From Porites lobata (Eukaryota > Cnidaria > Anthozoa > Scleractinia > Poritidae): a stretch of DNA of 64,000 nucleotides. Location: NCBI GenBank assembly GCA_942486035.1, contig CALNXK010000104.1, positions 263,501 through 327,500 on the forward strand, in the 5' to 3' direction. The translations under genes were made by a program, and so were the position numbers. The notes below the pieces were generated by a model. That model saw only the letters and a list, made by a program, of their open reading frames with translations. It did not search any database and had not been told where the DNA came from. Below, in pieces: positions 1-12,500 of this stretch (its first letter is position 1; each line of letters opens with the position of its first letter).

Positions 1-1139
1 CGTTCTATATGCCAGGCGATTTCACGGTTTGGACGCCATCTTGGACCGGCCTGGCACATTTTGCCTCGATCTCATGTTTTCAGTTTTTCTCATCCGAGAG
101 CTGGTATCTATTTTGTGACACTCGTTCGTTCACAGATGAAACGTTGGCGTTTTTCTGTTTACTACAGGTTTGTTTATAGTTTTTCTCGCAGTTTTCAGTT
201 TTTTTATATAGGAAAACTTCCATTCTAAGATAATCGGATATGTAGATATTATGTAAACGATGCGTTATGCACACTGTACTGTATTTGTTTTTATGTATCG
301 ATTCAAGCAAGATCAGCCTAGATCGACCATATTTAATTCTATTACAAATTACATCGTTTCTCTTTTAAAAGCTATTTACAACGTTGTATTTGCTTTCGTT
401 TGTCACAGTTTTTTGAAAAATATACAAGAAGTTGAACAGTGAAACGTTGACCTTTTCATCACACTAATTCCGGGTGCGTTGAATGAGGTGACTCGTGTTA
501 GCCTAGAGTTAAGCAGCAAGGGTTTAAAGTGATACTCGACGCTTAAACTTTTCAGATACTTTAATTTTCTGTATCCCAATTTTTAGCCAATTTTATTGAC
601 CATCCTAGAGTGCAGAAGGATATCCTAAGGATGATAGTCAGTGTTTGACCTGTTGTTACATACAGGTACTTTCGATCTATACGTGCCATATATCCTCATA
701 TTCAAAATTGTTATCGTGCCTTCATTTTTCTATCACTCAGTGAATTTAAAAATTGCACTTGGACAGAATAAAGAGGAGGCAAAGTAATTCGTTTGCGTCA
801 GAAGACGTCGAAGAAAAGTTGTTGGAATTGTAGTTCACAGTCTGATTCCCTGAATAAACAGGTAGATAAGTTTTGATTGCGTTTATATGAAAATAAGTCA
901 GGTTAAAAAGTTAAACGGATGTACAAGGATTTTGTGGCTCAAAAATTATATATTGTTCATATTCTCACATCTTTCCTTCACCCACAGGCAATGTCCATAT
1001 TACAGTGATCGAAGGCCCGCCCGAGCTTTCCTGGGCCAGCCAACTTTCTACCGCCTACGAGCCAGGTAACCCTAGTACACCACGATGGTACAGGTAGGGT
1101 CACCCTCCTAAGCCACGTTGAACTAACACTTTGGCGTAT
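1..1139. other. unassigned flank
   Basis: No supported gene. The open frames here are short and lack recognisable motifs. Confidence 0.5.
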
Positions 1140-3352
1140 AAATAATAATAATAAAATAATAAATAATAAATAATAAATGTTATTTAGCCAGGGTTATCTC
1201 TTCAGCATAAAATGCTGCTATCAATGAGGGCCCTGGAAAAAAAATAATAAAGTAAATATATATATATAACTAGCCTAAATTGCAGTAACTAAAAATACAC
1301 TAAAAGTTAAAAATTCAACAAGATTAAAAAATTGTTGAAAAGGCTAAAATACAGCAATTAAAATACATTTAAAAGCTAAACTAACACAAAAACTTAACAA
1401 TTAACTATAAAACTTTTGATCTATATAATTCCAAAATACGAGGTTTAAAAATCACAACTGACTTAGAATCCTTCATTTCACTTGCAATATTATTAAAAAG
1501 TCTAGATCCATTAAAATAAAAAGACTTCCTTGCCGTCTCAGTTCTGACTTTGGAGAGCAGCAAGTTGTGCCCACTTCCCCTCGTGTTGTGGACTGTTCTA
1601 AAAAACTTTAAAATAATCTTTTAAAAACAATGGAGGGGATCCCCTCAAGCATTTAAGAGTCAAATTAATAGTGTACATATCACGCCTCATATACAAGGGA
1701 AGCCACTTTAAATTCTTCTCGGCGTATGAATCTTTGGTCTTCAAAACAATCCTAGCTGCCCTTCTTTTTTCTCGATCTAACTTATCACGTTCTTTTTTCC
1801 CAATGCTGCTCCAAGCAACATCGCAATAATCCATAACCGGCAGAACAAGAGACTGATAAACTTTATCGGCTGCATCGACAGTTAGATTGTTTCTAATACT
1901 TCCGAGGACACCGATTCTCTTGGAAATCTTAACCAATAGCTTATCCACGTGTTGTTTGAAATTGAGATTTGAATCTATTAGCACACCAAGATATTTGTGA
2001 TGTTGTGCTTGATTTATCGGCTTATTCCCGAGGAATAAGCTAAATGGCCCATCTGAAAGGGTAGCCGAAGCGATTCGTTGTTGAGTGCCGAAAAGAACGT
2101 ATTCGGTCTTCACAGGATGAATGCACAGCTTATTAACATGGGTCCAGGAATGCAACTGTTTTAAATCTCTATTCAAAACGGTACTTATGTTTCAGATATT
2201 GGAGTCAGCGTAGAAAAAGACAGCATCGTCCGCATAAAGTAGGATCTTTGACTGAAGTAAACAGTTGGGCAAGTCATTGATGTAAATCGAAAACAAAATC
2301 GGACCAAGTATGGACCCTTGTGGGACGCCACATTTTATCTGCTGAGGTGCAGACTGTACGCTGCCATAGACAACAGATTGACATCGACTCGTAAGGTAGT
2401 TCTTAAACTGACCTCAGTTCATGGTTGTTGATACCATACCCAGGCAGTTTCGTTAGGAGAAGTTGGTGATTTACACTGTCGAAGGCTTTTCGAAAGTCGA
2501 CAAACACCATTGCTGTAACACAACCTTCGTCAATGCCTTTCCTAATACAATCCGTGAAGTATGTAACCGCGTCCTGGGTAGAATGATTTTTTCGAAAACC
2601 ACACTGGAAGGGAGATAGCTGACTGGACGTATCTAAATGTTGGAGGAGCTGTATTTGCACGGCTCTTTCAAGAATCTTCGAAGCCACCGGTAAAACGGAG
2701 ATGGGACGGTAGTTATCCATACCCTTCTTATCCCCATCTTTATAAAGTGGAACCATCCTTGCATATTTCCATTCCTCCGGTAAAACTGCAGAAGAAATCG
2801 AGAGATTTATTATGACTGTTAGCGGAGCTGAGATGCCTGGAGCTTCATCCTTTAGTAAACGGGCTGGAATTCCGTCAAGTCCGGTACCTTTCGATGTTTT
2901 AAGCAGCCTAAGTTGACGATGAACAAACGCAGCTGATACTGGTTTCAAAGAGAACAAAGATTGACTTGAATTAATCAAACATGCTTCTGTGCTCAGTTGG
3001 TTCCAGTTAAGAGGTGGAATACTAGAAAGCAGAAACTCTTGTATCTGGACCTGTGTAATTCGGTGTTTGTCCTGCGAGCTTGGCGGTAAAAATGATCTCT
3101 CTCGGCCATTACTTTCTTTATCTCGTTTCACAACCAAGGGGTGTTTCTGCCGCGAACTTTCTTTTCAATTTAAGGTGCATGGCTATCAGCCACGCGCAAG
3201 AAACAGGTTTTGAAGTTCAACCACGCATTATCGACATCCTGACACTTACTGAGGTTGTGCCAGGAGACAGATGACAGATCTTCATTAAAACGTGTAAGAC
3301 AATACTTGCTGTAGTTATACCCAGCTGGGTCAGCTTGGTCAAGGCGAGACAA
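1140..3352 (-). mobile_element. LINE (APE-type, CR1/L2-like), 5'-truncated, broken ORF
   Basis: On the minus strand: a pre-RT linker (3170-3352, ending ADSHAP); the RT fingers and palm (2403-3137) with GTGLDGIP, DNYRPISVLP, ERAVQIQ, FRKNHSTQDAV and VFVDFRKAFDSVNH; GVPQGSILGP and YADDA (catalytic Asp pair) within 2200-2330; and a thumb domain (1598-2176). Defects: a frameshift between 3137 and 3170, a frameshift near 2415 and an in-frame TGA near 2195. The 3' end reaches an AAT/TAA-type tract at 1141-1178, the usual tail of these elements. No upstream endonuclease domain remains, so the copy is dead. Confidence 0.85.
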
Positions 3353-4160
3353 TCAGTACATGCGCGAGCAAAGTGTCAGCTTTTGGCACAGATAAAGAGG
3401 TCAACTTTTTTTCTAAAAAAAAAATGCTAACTAGACTGGAAGGGTGAATCTTTTTCTGAGGACAACTTTTCTCCATTTAAACGGCGCCTTATTCCACAAA
3501 TACGTAATTCTTATTTTTTTTTCCACATGTCCCCTTTAACTATTCCTCTCGAGCAGAAGGAGTTCCCGCAATCATTTAGATCATGAAGCTGTACTGTAAA
3601 ATGTAGATTGCTAGTTTGCGACAAAGCGACAAAGTTGACCAACATATATAACGACAGATACTATTGACTGCCGTTCTGAGTGTAATATCTGTTACAAATA
3701 ACTCGAGGAAACTTTTGATCAGCAAGCCTCGGTGGCAGAAGCAGACTGGAGGAGTCAAAGAATCACGGGCAGAACACGGATTTTGGCACTGTTTTGCAGA
3801 CGGACTTTACCAGGTGAGAGTTTAGTTTCGTCCATGTCGCAGGCTACCCACTTACTCAAAATCTGAATCAGCCACTGCTTAAAAACTGCTTCTAAAAGAA
3901 GGATAGTGCTATTTGTTTAACATTAATACCTATACAATGAATAACTATCGGCTATTAGTGGTTAGCAACAACGAACCTTCTAAATAACAGGTGCTAAAAG
4001 GATTGAAAATGAAATCATTTTTGGCACTGCTGATGAGGTGCAGTGAAAACTGACAAAATCTTACTGTCCATATTTTATTTTATTATTATTATTTTTTTCA
4101 CAAGACACTAGCCACCCACTGCCCCAAGATCTTTGATAGACGTAATTTTTGTGCAATGTT
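3353..4160. other. unassigned spacer between LINE and GPCR
   Basis: Nothing recognised beyond A/T runs. It would contain the 3' UTR of the GPCR. Confidence 0.5.
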
Positions 4161-5189
4161 CTACCTAAACGTTTGACAAATTACTTGACTCCATTCCCAT
4201 ACAGGCTGGACTCCCTGTGAAGTGTTTAATGGCATGACACGGCTTTGAAAAAATCTATCCAGGATGATGGAATAACATGAATGACTGTTACGGATCAACT
4301 GCTTTGCCTCCCTTTGAGTTTCTTTGATCCTCCAGCAATACACCACTGGGTTAAGAGACGAATTTAACAAAGCGAGAACCGAAGTGATATCGAGCGCAAA
4401 AAGCTGGGGAAAAGTACTGAAGCCAAAGGCGGTAGCAACAACTAAAGCAAATACGAAAGGTAGATAAGAACTCAAAAATAGGTAGAAAACAATGAACATG
4501 CTGTTGGTTGATTTGCGATAGTAGGAAACGCCAAAAGAACTCTCCATTCTGAGTTTATGCTGACGGAGGTTGGTGTATGTTTTGAGATAGAAAAATATGG
4601 CTGGCAGAAGACAGGAAACCAACATCAAGTTACTAGCTATACGTCGAAGATTCTTGCTAAAGGTTCCGGATACAGTGAAGAAGGCGGACAAAAACCAAGC
4701 TACCATAAGAATCGAAGTTATTTGCTTACCAGTGACAATTTTACGATACCTGAATCGAAGAATCAAAGCAAGATGTCTGTATAGAGCTACTACTGAGATT
4801 GTACAGAAGGACACAAGACCCAGGAAAGAAGAAAACACACTGTAAGGTAAACCAACAATACAGAATAGTCCGGGATTATCCCATGCTATGGCGAACGTGT
4901 ATGCAGCAAACAGTGGTTGAGCAACAAGACCCACGCCAAAATCAGATAGTGCCAGGCTGGACAAGAGAGCTTTGGATGACGGATGAAGTGAAGAGCAGCG
5001 TCGGAGGGCGAGCAAAATTATGGCATTCCCCGTAAGAGCTGTTAATGAACAGAGAAGGTTTCCAATACCCAAAAAATGATATGCGAATGGGGCTTGGCAT
5101 AAAGAAATAAATATGGAGATATCAAGAGTACACGACCTGTTATACATGATGATATGTTGTGAGCTACCCATAATAACCTTGCAATGCAT
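4161..5189 (-). CDS. class A (rhodopsin-like) GPCR, intronless
   Basis: A 342-residue, single-exon seven-transmembrane receptor of the plasma membrane. Visible marks: GN at 54-55 (TM1, N1.50), LSDF with D83 (D2.50), C110 at the start of TM3, LYRH at 136-139 in place of DRY, W165 in TM4, P196 in TM5, SYLPF with P244 in TM6 without the usual CW before the Pro, and NPVVY at 280-284 in TM7, followed by a Ser-containing C-tail. Start candidates are M1, M7 or M15; M1 is the longest. It is divergently placed about 4.2 kb from CACHD1 and unrelated to it. Intronless, fast-evolving receptors of this kind are abundant in cnidarians; no ligand can be inferred. It appears complete. Confidence 0.85.
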   Translation of the reverse strand: MHCKVIMGSSQHIIMYNRSCTLDISIFISLCQAPFAYHFLGIGNLLCSLTALTGNAIILLALRRCSSLHPSSKALLSSLALSDFGVGLVAQPLFAAYTFAIAWDNPGLFCIVGLPYSVFSSFLGLVSFCTISVVALYRHLALILRFRYRKIVTGKQITSILMVAWFLSAFFTVSGTFSKNLRRIASNLMLVSCLLPAIFFYLKTYTNLRQHKLRMESSFGVSYYRKSTNSMFIVFYLFLSSYLPFVFALVVATAFGFSTFPQLFALDITSVLALLNSSLNPVVYCWRIKETQREAKQLIRNSHSCYSIILDRFFQSRVMPLNTSQGVQPVWEWSQVICQTFR

Positions 5190-7589
5190 GTCGGGGTGAA
5201 CTATCTACACCCGCTTTCAGTTCGTTCTCTTCTCCCCCGACTGACAAATTACCGATTTTAAAGAATACTATACGGTAAGTTAATGAGCTTTTGAAGTCCA
5301 GCCAATATGGGTAAGTGTCTTAGGGACCTTTCAAGGTACGAATGGACAAAAAGACAAAAATAGGTTTTACTTTAAATTGAGATCATTTAAGTGTTTTTCC
5401 GGTAAAAAATATAACAATAAAATAAAAATACTATTAATACACAAAGAGATGTCCACTATAACCTATTTGTAATGATGTATTATTAATAAATACTATTTTT
5501 TCTTTTTTCTTTTGTTTTGTTTTGTTTTGTTTTTTCTACCTCATTACTGCTTCCGTCGGATGCGATATCAGAAAAATACAAGAATCGCCGAAAGGCGATT
5601 TTTAACTGGGCTGCAAAGGGGCTATTTTTTCTGAGGGGAGGGGGCGGCTATACACACTCAGGCTACTACAAAACCTTGTCGCCGACCATTGCATGCGACA
5701 GAATCTCATGTGAGACTGAAACATAAACTCATTCAGAACATTGTACCCTTTTGAAAGACTTTCTTACCAAAAAAAAAGATGAAAGTGAAGAATGTTCATC
5801 GCAGTAAATTTTCCAATTTAAGCAATTGGAAAGAAGAAGCCTGAAAGAATCAGGGCTTTATTTCATATACTTAAAAAAAAAAAGAGGACCATCTTTAAGT
5901 GGGGGTTGTATAATAACTTTTAAATTCCACCATTATGAATAAAAATAAACAAGTTAGCCATTAATTCTAAGCAGGAAACGATTTGCATTATTTTCACGCA
6001 CCCCCCCCAATCCCTCTGTGCCCCAAAATATAGCGTGACAGTATAACGTGACTAATTTGACGTAACGGGAAATTCCAAAAATTGTTGTCGTTCTACGAGC
6101 ATAAAGTTTACATCTCCGTAAAATGGTAGAAGAAATACCAAGAAACATCACGGGAGGTGAAAATTTTCAAAGGCATGTTTCTGGAACTCGCTAATGCTGA
6201 CATCAATATAGCGTGCTTGCTGAATGGGAGAAAACACAGAATTGTGATCACAAGATCATGTACAAATTTAATGATAAAAGCTTAGGAAGATACAGATACA
6301 AACAAAAGCAAACCCCCTGAAACCTCGACGTGGGCTACACTTGTATGCTCTACTCAGTCACCAAACCTTGTCAGTATAAATAGCTCCTATTTTCCTCAAG
6401 TCAAGCCTGAACTTGTGTGCAAAATTCTCAGAGTTCCTATTTCTGTCCGTGTCTTCTTTATCCTCAGTATCCGAAATTTAGACCTCCAAATTAAATAGAA
6501 GGAAATATTTAAAGGAAAAGCCAGTCTTCTAACATTGCAAAGTTGTCACGTCCCTCGCTCACGGACGTGCGTAACATCAGGATTCATCTGACATTCATCG
6601 GCAAGTGAGTTGTTCGCTTCACTGACTACGACAGCTTACAATCAAGTCTTCAGCCATAGTGTCGTCAACTGGTGAAAGACTTTGCTCATAAATTGTGCTT
6701 CTTAATTGCTCTTGTACTACATCGATCGATAATTCTCTCTTTGAGTTCACGAAGCGGTCCCGGCATTCCAAACCTGACGCTCACAGTCATCTTTTGGTGT
6801 GAACCTACCGTGAACGAAGTGTCGGTTTGTATGCAACGTGAGCATTTTTCTGAGTTTCCCAGCGCCAACATCATCTAACTGACTTAAACTCAAACAATAA
6901 AAAAATTATAGCGTGACTCCTATGATCGAATCGCTTCGAACAACGCAAATATCCTTCTTCAGGTTCGCAACGCCTTGTGGGTTTTTCAGGGGGAGCGGAG
7001 ACTAGGTACAAAAAGTATCCGTGCAAGGGTCTGTGCAAGAGAAAATCCTATGAAACCATTTGTGAAAACGTCGTTTCTCGGTACCAGACCCTCGTGTCTT
7101 ACCTCCCCCGGACACCGACAACCGAAAACCGAATTTATGACTGGGCCGCACAGGCAGCCCAGTAATAAAGGCAAAACAACTTGAAGGTTATTACCCGATG
7201 ACATGAGCGAATAGTACACCTTTTAAGCCAGTTGAGAGCAATTTGTCAAGCTATTAATTGGATAGTACATTTTACAGGTGCGTTTAATTTAAACCAGAAG
7301 CATATAATGCGGTATGTAATTTCCGACAGAAGTATGTCAACTCGATTTGTGGTTTGCGAAAAATGAATCCTATTTATTTCAATAATAATGCTTTGTGTAG
7401 GACTGAATGCTGGATTAAGTTAAATGAGGGGTTGTCACTTAAATCTGTTTTAATTAATAATCGTTTCTAATGTTGATACCACGGCGTTCATTGCTGTATG
7501 CGGTTTAAGATAGGATAGCTTTAGCTAATAAATCGTCGGATTTGACACCACAGCAGAAGCAGAACTTACTAAAGAGAATTATCTGACAT
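5190..7589. other. unassigned region upstream of the GPCR
   Basis: No gene is supported. A small perfect hairpin with a GAAA loop (AATCGCC/GGCGATT, 5583-5601) followed by T is probably fortuitous. Confidence 0.5.
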
Positions 7590-8230
7590 TTATAAAAAAT
7601 ACACACACACTCTATACTTTATTTTCATATACATCAATTTGCCATCGCCGCCCGCAAATAGCAAAAGCTAGACGAGGCGGGCGGAGAGGAAAGGTTACAG
7701 CAGTCATAACACATGATATTGTAAAGTTTAGTTCTAAATAAACTACGTGGATAAATAAGAATTACAGAAAAACAAGCTAAAGTTACAAAATATATAGTCT
7801 TAGAAAATGATATTACAAGACAAATTTACTACTCACAGAACCTAACAATTATTAGTGCATTGAGGATGCAGAATTTGCCATTTTTTCTAGGAAAATGGGC
7901 ACTTCAACATAATCGTCCTCTACTTCCATTATCGAGAGCAAAACGTCATGAAATTTTTTTATAAAAGCTCCTTTGGAGAGTTGACGAAATTCGTTAGGTA
8001 TTGCGTTCCAAAGTTTAGCTCCAAACTTGGAAAAAGAATCTTGATTTAGATTCGGGCTTGAGGTTTGGACATAATAATTTCCAGACGAAGAAAACCTGGT
8101 TTCATGCTTGTACTTTGAATTAGGTTTAGTGAAAAAAAAAGAATTCACAGACGTTAGACGGAGCATTCATGCAGGAGACGTCAAACATCATGGCATATAA
8201 CATTTGTAAAGTACGAATTTTTGAGGAAAT
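7590..8230 (-). mobile_element. LINE 3' fragment (RT C-terminal domain)
   Basis: The minus strand encodes a LINE C-terminus with SSGNYYVQTSSPN, SFSKFGAKLWNAIPNEF and FIKKFHDVLL, a motif series common at the end of APE-type LINE ORF2. The reading frame slips at the T-run near 8140; the upstream frame reads YAMMFDVSCMNAPSNVCEFF. The 3' end is near an AC-repeat around 7600. It lies about 1.2 kb upstream of CACHD1 exon 1. Confidence 0.7.
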
Positions 8231-9439
8231 AAATAAAGGCACAGCATGGCACAGCATTACGGTACAGCAGGGGGGGGGGGGGGGAGGTGTCTCCAAGGAA
8301 ATCTGTGGTACAGTCCGCCTGCCAGTATGACGTCACGTCTCGCGTCAGTAACTTTCAAAATGGCGAGAAAAGTGTTCATCGAAGAGACGGATAAACATTT
8401 CAATTTAATCACGGAAATACTGTTCCGATTTCTTGGATTTGGAGATTTTAAGGTTCCTATTGTAGTTTCAAATGTGCAAAAAAAAGAACATGATTCAGGT
8501 AATAATTAAAGAAAAGAAGCTAGGTTTGTTTGGAAATTAAGAAAAAATAAAGCTGAGAGGAAAAGATAAAAAAAACTATGAACGATATTGAATGAGATCA
8601 TTTTTATATTGTACGTTTTGAAACTGCTAGTAGAGAGCGGTTGCTTTAGTATTCATTCAAAATACTTCTTAGTTTAAAAACATAACTAACACATGCTTAC
8701 CTGTATTGATGTTAAGTTCATCTTTGATAGTTTACGTTAAGGTTTGTCCAGCTCCTCGAATATTCTCCAAATAGCAGATGTCGCCCCCCGAGTTGTCTTT
8801 TTGCTGTTTCTGCTATGTTTTTTTGCTATTATTACGCCTAGTTCCAGCTGTAGTTTTTACTCTTCAAACGAGTGAAGTGTCCTTCATTTTTATTTTCACA
8901 ACCTAAACAACTCATTTCCTCGTTAAAGTCAAAATTCTTCCAAACTAGCTACAACCTTATAACCACTTTACGATAACCACTTTACGACGACTTCTTACTA
9001 ATGCCAAGGACAAAAACAAACCGGAGGACCGACAGGGAGTAGTATACAGGATCAAATACTTCGGCTGCCAGGCTACTTCAATTTGATAAAATTTATCAAG
9101 CGTTTGCATAGAGGTCAAAGAAAAGCAGAATGACATCTTTGTTTTACAGCTATTGTTTTTCTTGCCTTATCAAAGATGTATAAGAAATCAGCTATTCCAC
9201 CAATCGAGTAAATCGAAATCAGTGTTTTTCGTGAAATGACTGCCCTTTCGAAACTCCCGTGACACTTACTTGGACAACTGAGTATGTGTTCGCGGCATGA
9301 AGATTGCTGTATCTTAGTAATTTTACTTTTGAGTAGTCAGTTAGCTGACATTCCGTATGTTCATTCTCCATGACATGACGCAAACAAGTGTATGGTTGAA
9401 TGATCGACATATCATCTGTTTTTATAAAGCCAAAAAAAA
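8231..9439. other. CACHD1 upstream region
   Basis: It contains a G homopolymer of about 15 bases (8270-8284) and AT-rich sequence. No TATA box or initiator can be assigned with confidence. The CACHD1 promoter and 5' UTR should lie here. Confidence 0.4.
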
Positions 9440-9598
9440 ATGGCGGTTGAGATACGAAAGCTTTCTACCGTTCTTTTTTTCGTAGCCTGTGCCATCTTTG
9501 TGCCCCAGGAGAGCGGTGGAATTTTGTTAGATCCAACCTTAATTGGCAGAGAGTTGCAGTCGTTTGCTAATGATGCTCTTGGAGTGGATGACCTTCAA
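9440..9598 (+). CDS. CACHD1: CACHD1 exon 1: start codon and signal peptide
   Basis: This exon encodes 53 residues, starting at the ATG preceded by an A-run. Residues 10-20 (TVLFFVACAIF) form the hydrophobic core of a signal peptide. The rest (ending GVDDLQ) resembles the N-terminus of mature vertebrate CACHD1 (AEELGV in human). It ends in phase 0 at CAA|GTAAGA, a strong donor. Reading through the donor gives only a short tail before a stop, so splicing is required. Confidence 0.85.
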
Positions 9599-12500
9599 GT
9601 AAGACTGCTACATGTTTGCCAATTTCAGCTTTTACTGATCTTTAACTAACAACTGAAATATTCAATGATCAGTCTTCTGTCAGGTGTATTACCATGACGT
9701 TAAGCTCAGTTCGATAAGTTGACAAAGTTAATTACTTGTGCAAATCTGAAACTGGCTTTCTATACGTGGGAAGTTCATTGAAAATTAATTTTGCGACATT
9801 CCAGCAGGGAAGCTCGAGATTGATTCCGCTTTGTGGTTTAAGAGTTGAGCGTACAAAACAATTCGACACGGCACACCACCTTTATAGAGACTTAAACATC
9901 AGACTATACGTCGCTTTGAAAGTGAATTCGGGTTCTTCAATCTCCTTCGCGAATATTTCAACTCACTTATTAATAATACGTTTGTCAAATGCAGGCGAAC
10001 TCTCCTGGATCCTGGAGTTGAATTCCTTAGAGCCATATCCAAGTTCAGAAAGAGAAAGAAAATTTCTTCGTAAGCTTTTTTACGTCCTCTATTAAAAGTG
10101 AAAACAGTCATTTTTACGTCGTAGCCTTGAAGTCACGGCAAAGGAACGTAAAGGAAAAGTGTGCTGTAAAGCTGAGTTTTTGTTTTACCTATTGCTTTCT
10201 TGAAGTCCTTGTTGTCGTCGTCATTGACTGCGACAGCATTGAAAAACGATGTCAGCGAATGTATATATTATGTATTTATATGAAATCTCATATACACAAC
10301 GGTAGACCTTAAAACGTATTGGGCTTTCATCTAGCTGGACCAATATCTGTTGGCGAAAGTCCTGATAAACAAATTTAGGTGATCTTTAATCTTTTAAATG
10401 CCTGACTAAAACCATCAGTGTGTCGGATCTTTTAATGGTTTGCCTTCTGGAACTGCTATATAAAGTTTAATATGTTTCCTTTTTTTAATATATTGAAGGA
10501 TATAAGTGAGTGATCATTACACAGCCAGAAACTGGAATATGGATTAAATCAGAGCAAAAGTATTGGAATTACAGCGTTCACGGTTCGCTTCGAGGCAAAA
10601 CGTACTTGGTGATAATGGAATTTTCAGTTTAATTCACAGTAAATTTAGAGCTAAACCGTGAATGAGCAAAAATAACTTGAAAGGATTGTGTATACTAAAT
10701 TTCCTGTTTTTTTGGCCGGCTCAAAAGGACACTGGGCCTCATCATCCGTCTGAGACCATATATGGTCGTTTTAACTACGATATGATCCGCCATAACATCA
10801 AGAATAAACCAGAAGACAAACAGCTTGCTCATTTTGTCTAGAGTATGCTAAAAACTTAGAGCTGATTTTGCTCGCGAAGGACAAAATTGCGACCTAAGAA
10901 AAGACGTTTTTAACTGATAAGTGAAATGCAATAATTTAGAAGGTTCGTCCGTAAATGTATTCTGTAGTTTTAGGGCCTCCAATCATCGTAGTCTGAGTTG
11001 AAATCCCGAAGGCGCTTCCGAGTTGTGTTATCAGCTTTCCTCTCCTAAAAGGCCGACATTTCCAACTCATCTAGGATACAGATATATGATTATAACCTCC
11101 ATGAGCGACGACCTCTCGTAAGCGACCACCTCCAATAAGCAATTACCTCTGCAAAACCGTCAAAGCCTTATAGTTGGAACTTCTCGTAAAGGATCACCTT
11201 GTGCAAGCGACCGCAAACATTTTTCGGAGCTAACGGTTTAACAATTTTCCTTTATTTTTGTCCTGCCATAAGCGTGATCTGAACCCTATGTTCACGGTTC
11301 TATGTGCTATATGTTGCAACAAATTTTCTAGGCCAACTTCGAGTGAAATTTCCTATTATTGGGATTTCTGAGACTTGGCTTGATGATTGTTATCATTTTT
11401 CCGATATAGCGGGTTATAATTTTTTGCATAAACCTAGAGTTAATAGCATTGGTGGAGTTGTTGGCCTTTACATTGGTGAACATTTAAATTACAAAGAACG
11501 CCATGATCTAGCATTCCCCGAGGGCAAATCTGCTGAATCCTTGTTTGTTGAAATTAATAAGACGAAAGAAAAGAATATAATTGTCGGCATTATCTATCGA
11601 CCACTTGAGTCGAAGTTAAATGAATTTGTGTCTGACTTGGATCTAGTACTGGGAAAAATTTCCAAGGAAAATAAGCTTGTATTTTTAATGGGTGACTGGA
11701 ATTTAAATTTAATTAATCATGATTGTCATAAAGCGACAAGTGATTTCTTAGATTTGTTGTACTCTAGCTAGGATGTATTTTCCACTAATAGCTGTGGTCA
11801 CACTTGGGATTTGACGTTGGTAAAAGGCTTTAACCGTGGTAAAAAGGATGTAAAAAAACTTTACTATAGTAAAACTCATTAGTGGACTTAACACGTTCCA
11901 GATGGTTTCCCAACAGAAATGTGTCACTCAAATGATGAGCCTGAGGACAGGTGATAATTCTTACGACATTCCATGAATGTTTTATTTTTTTATCCAGTTC
12001 AGCCTAACTGTCTATACATCATACATTCACTGAAAATTGTGCCGCTGCTTATACTGTTTCTATCCCATTATTTTCTCGGCCAAATATAAGCGAATATGTT
12101 TAATAATGTTGACAGGCCATACACGACTCCCTTTGGCCAAGTTGTTGTATATCTTTGACCTTTAAGCCTCATAGTTTGAGTTGTTCATAATGTTGACAGG
12201 CTATTCACGTTTATCTTTGGCTCAGTTGCTGTTGCTTTGACCTTACCTTCATAGTTTAGTTCTTACGAGTATATCTTGTAGTGTCTTTCCTCTTTTGTAG
12301 GATATTATGGGAGGGTCTTTAAAGATTTCTCTAAGCAACGGTTGGTTTTCTATAAGATATCATTTGTGCATGATGATTTTTTTCAGACTCGGTACTGAGG
12401 GGCGATATTCTGTCACGAATGGTAGTATTTTCTTGTGCGTTTTTGTTTTGTTTTGCAAAGCCGACATTCTTTCGTGATGCTTGACTTCTGATAGGTGCTT

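Noticed and set aside
4030..4055. CTGATGAG ... GAAAAC, superficially hammerhead-like.
   Set aside because: Only eight bases separate the two core motifs, so helix II cannot form, and no stem I or III is present.
5583..5605. Hairpin AATCGCC-GAAA-GGCGATT followed by T residues, resembling a bacterial intrinsic terminator.
   Set aside because: The surrounding sequence is clearly eukaryotic, with introns, LINEs and MITEs; there is no upstream operon. Treated as chance.
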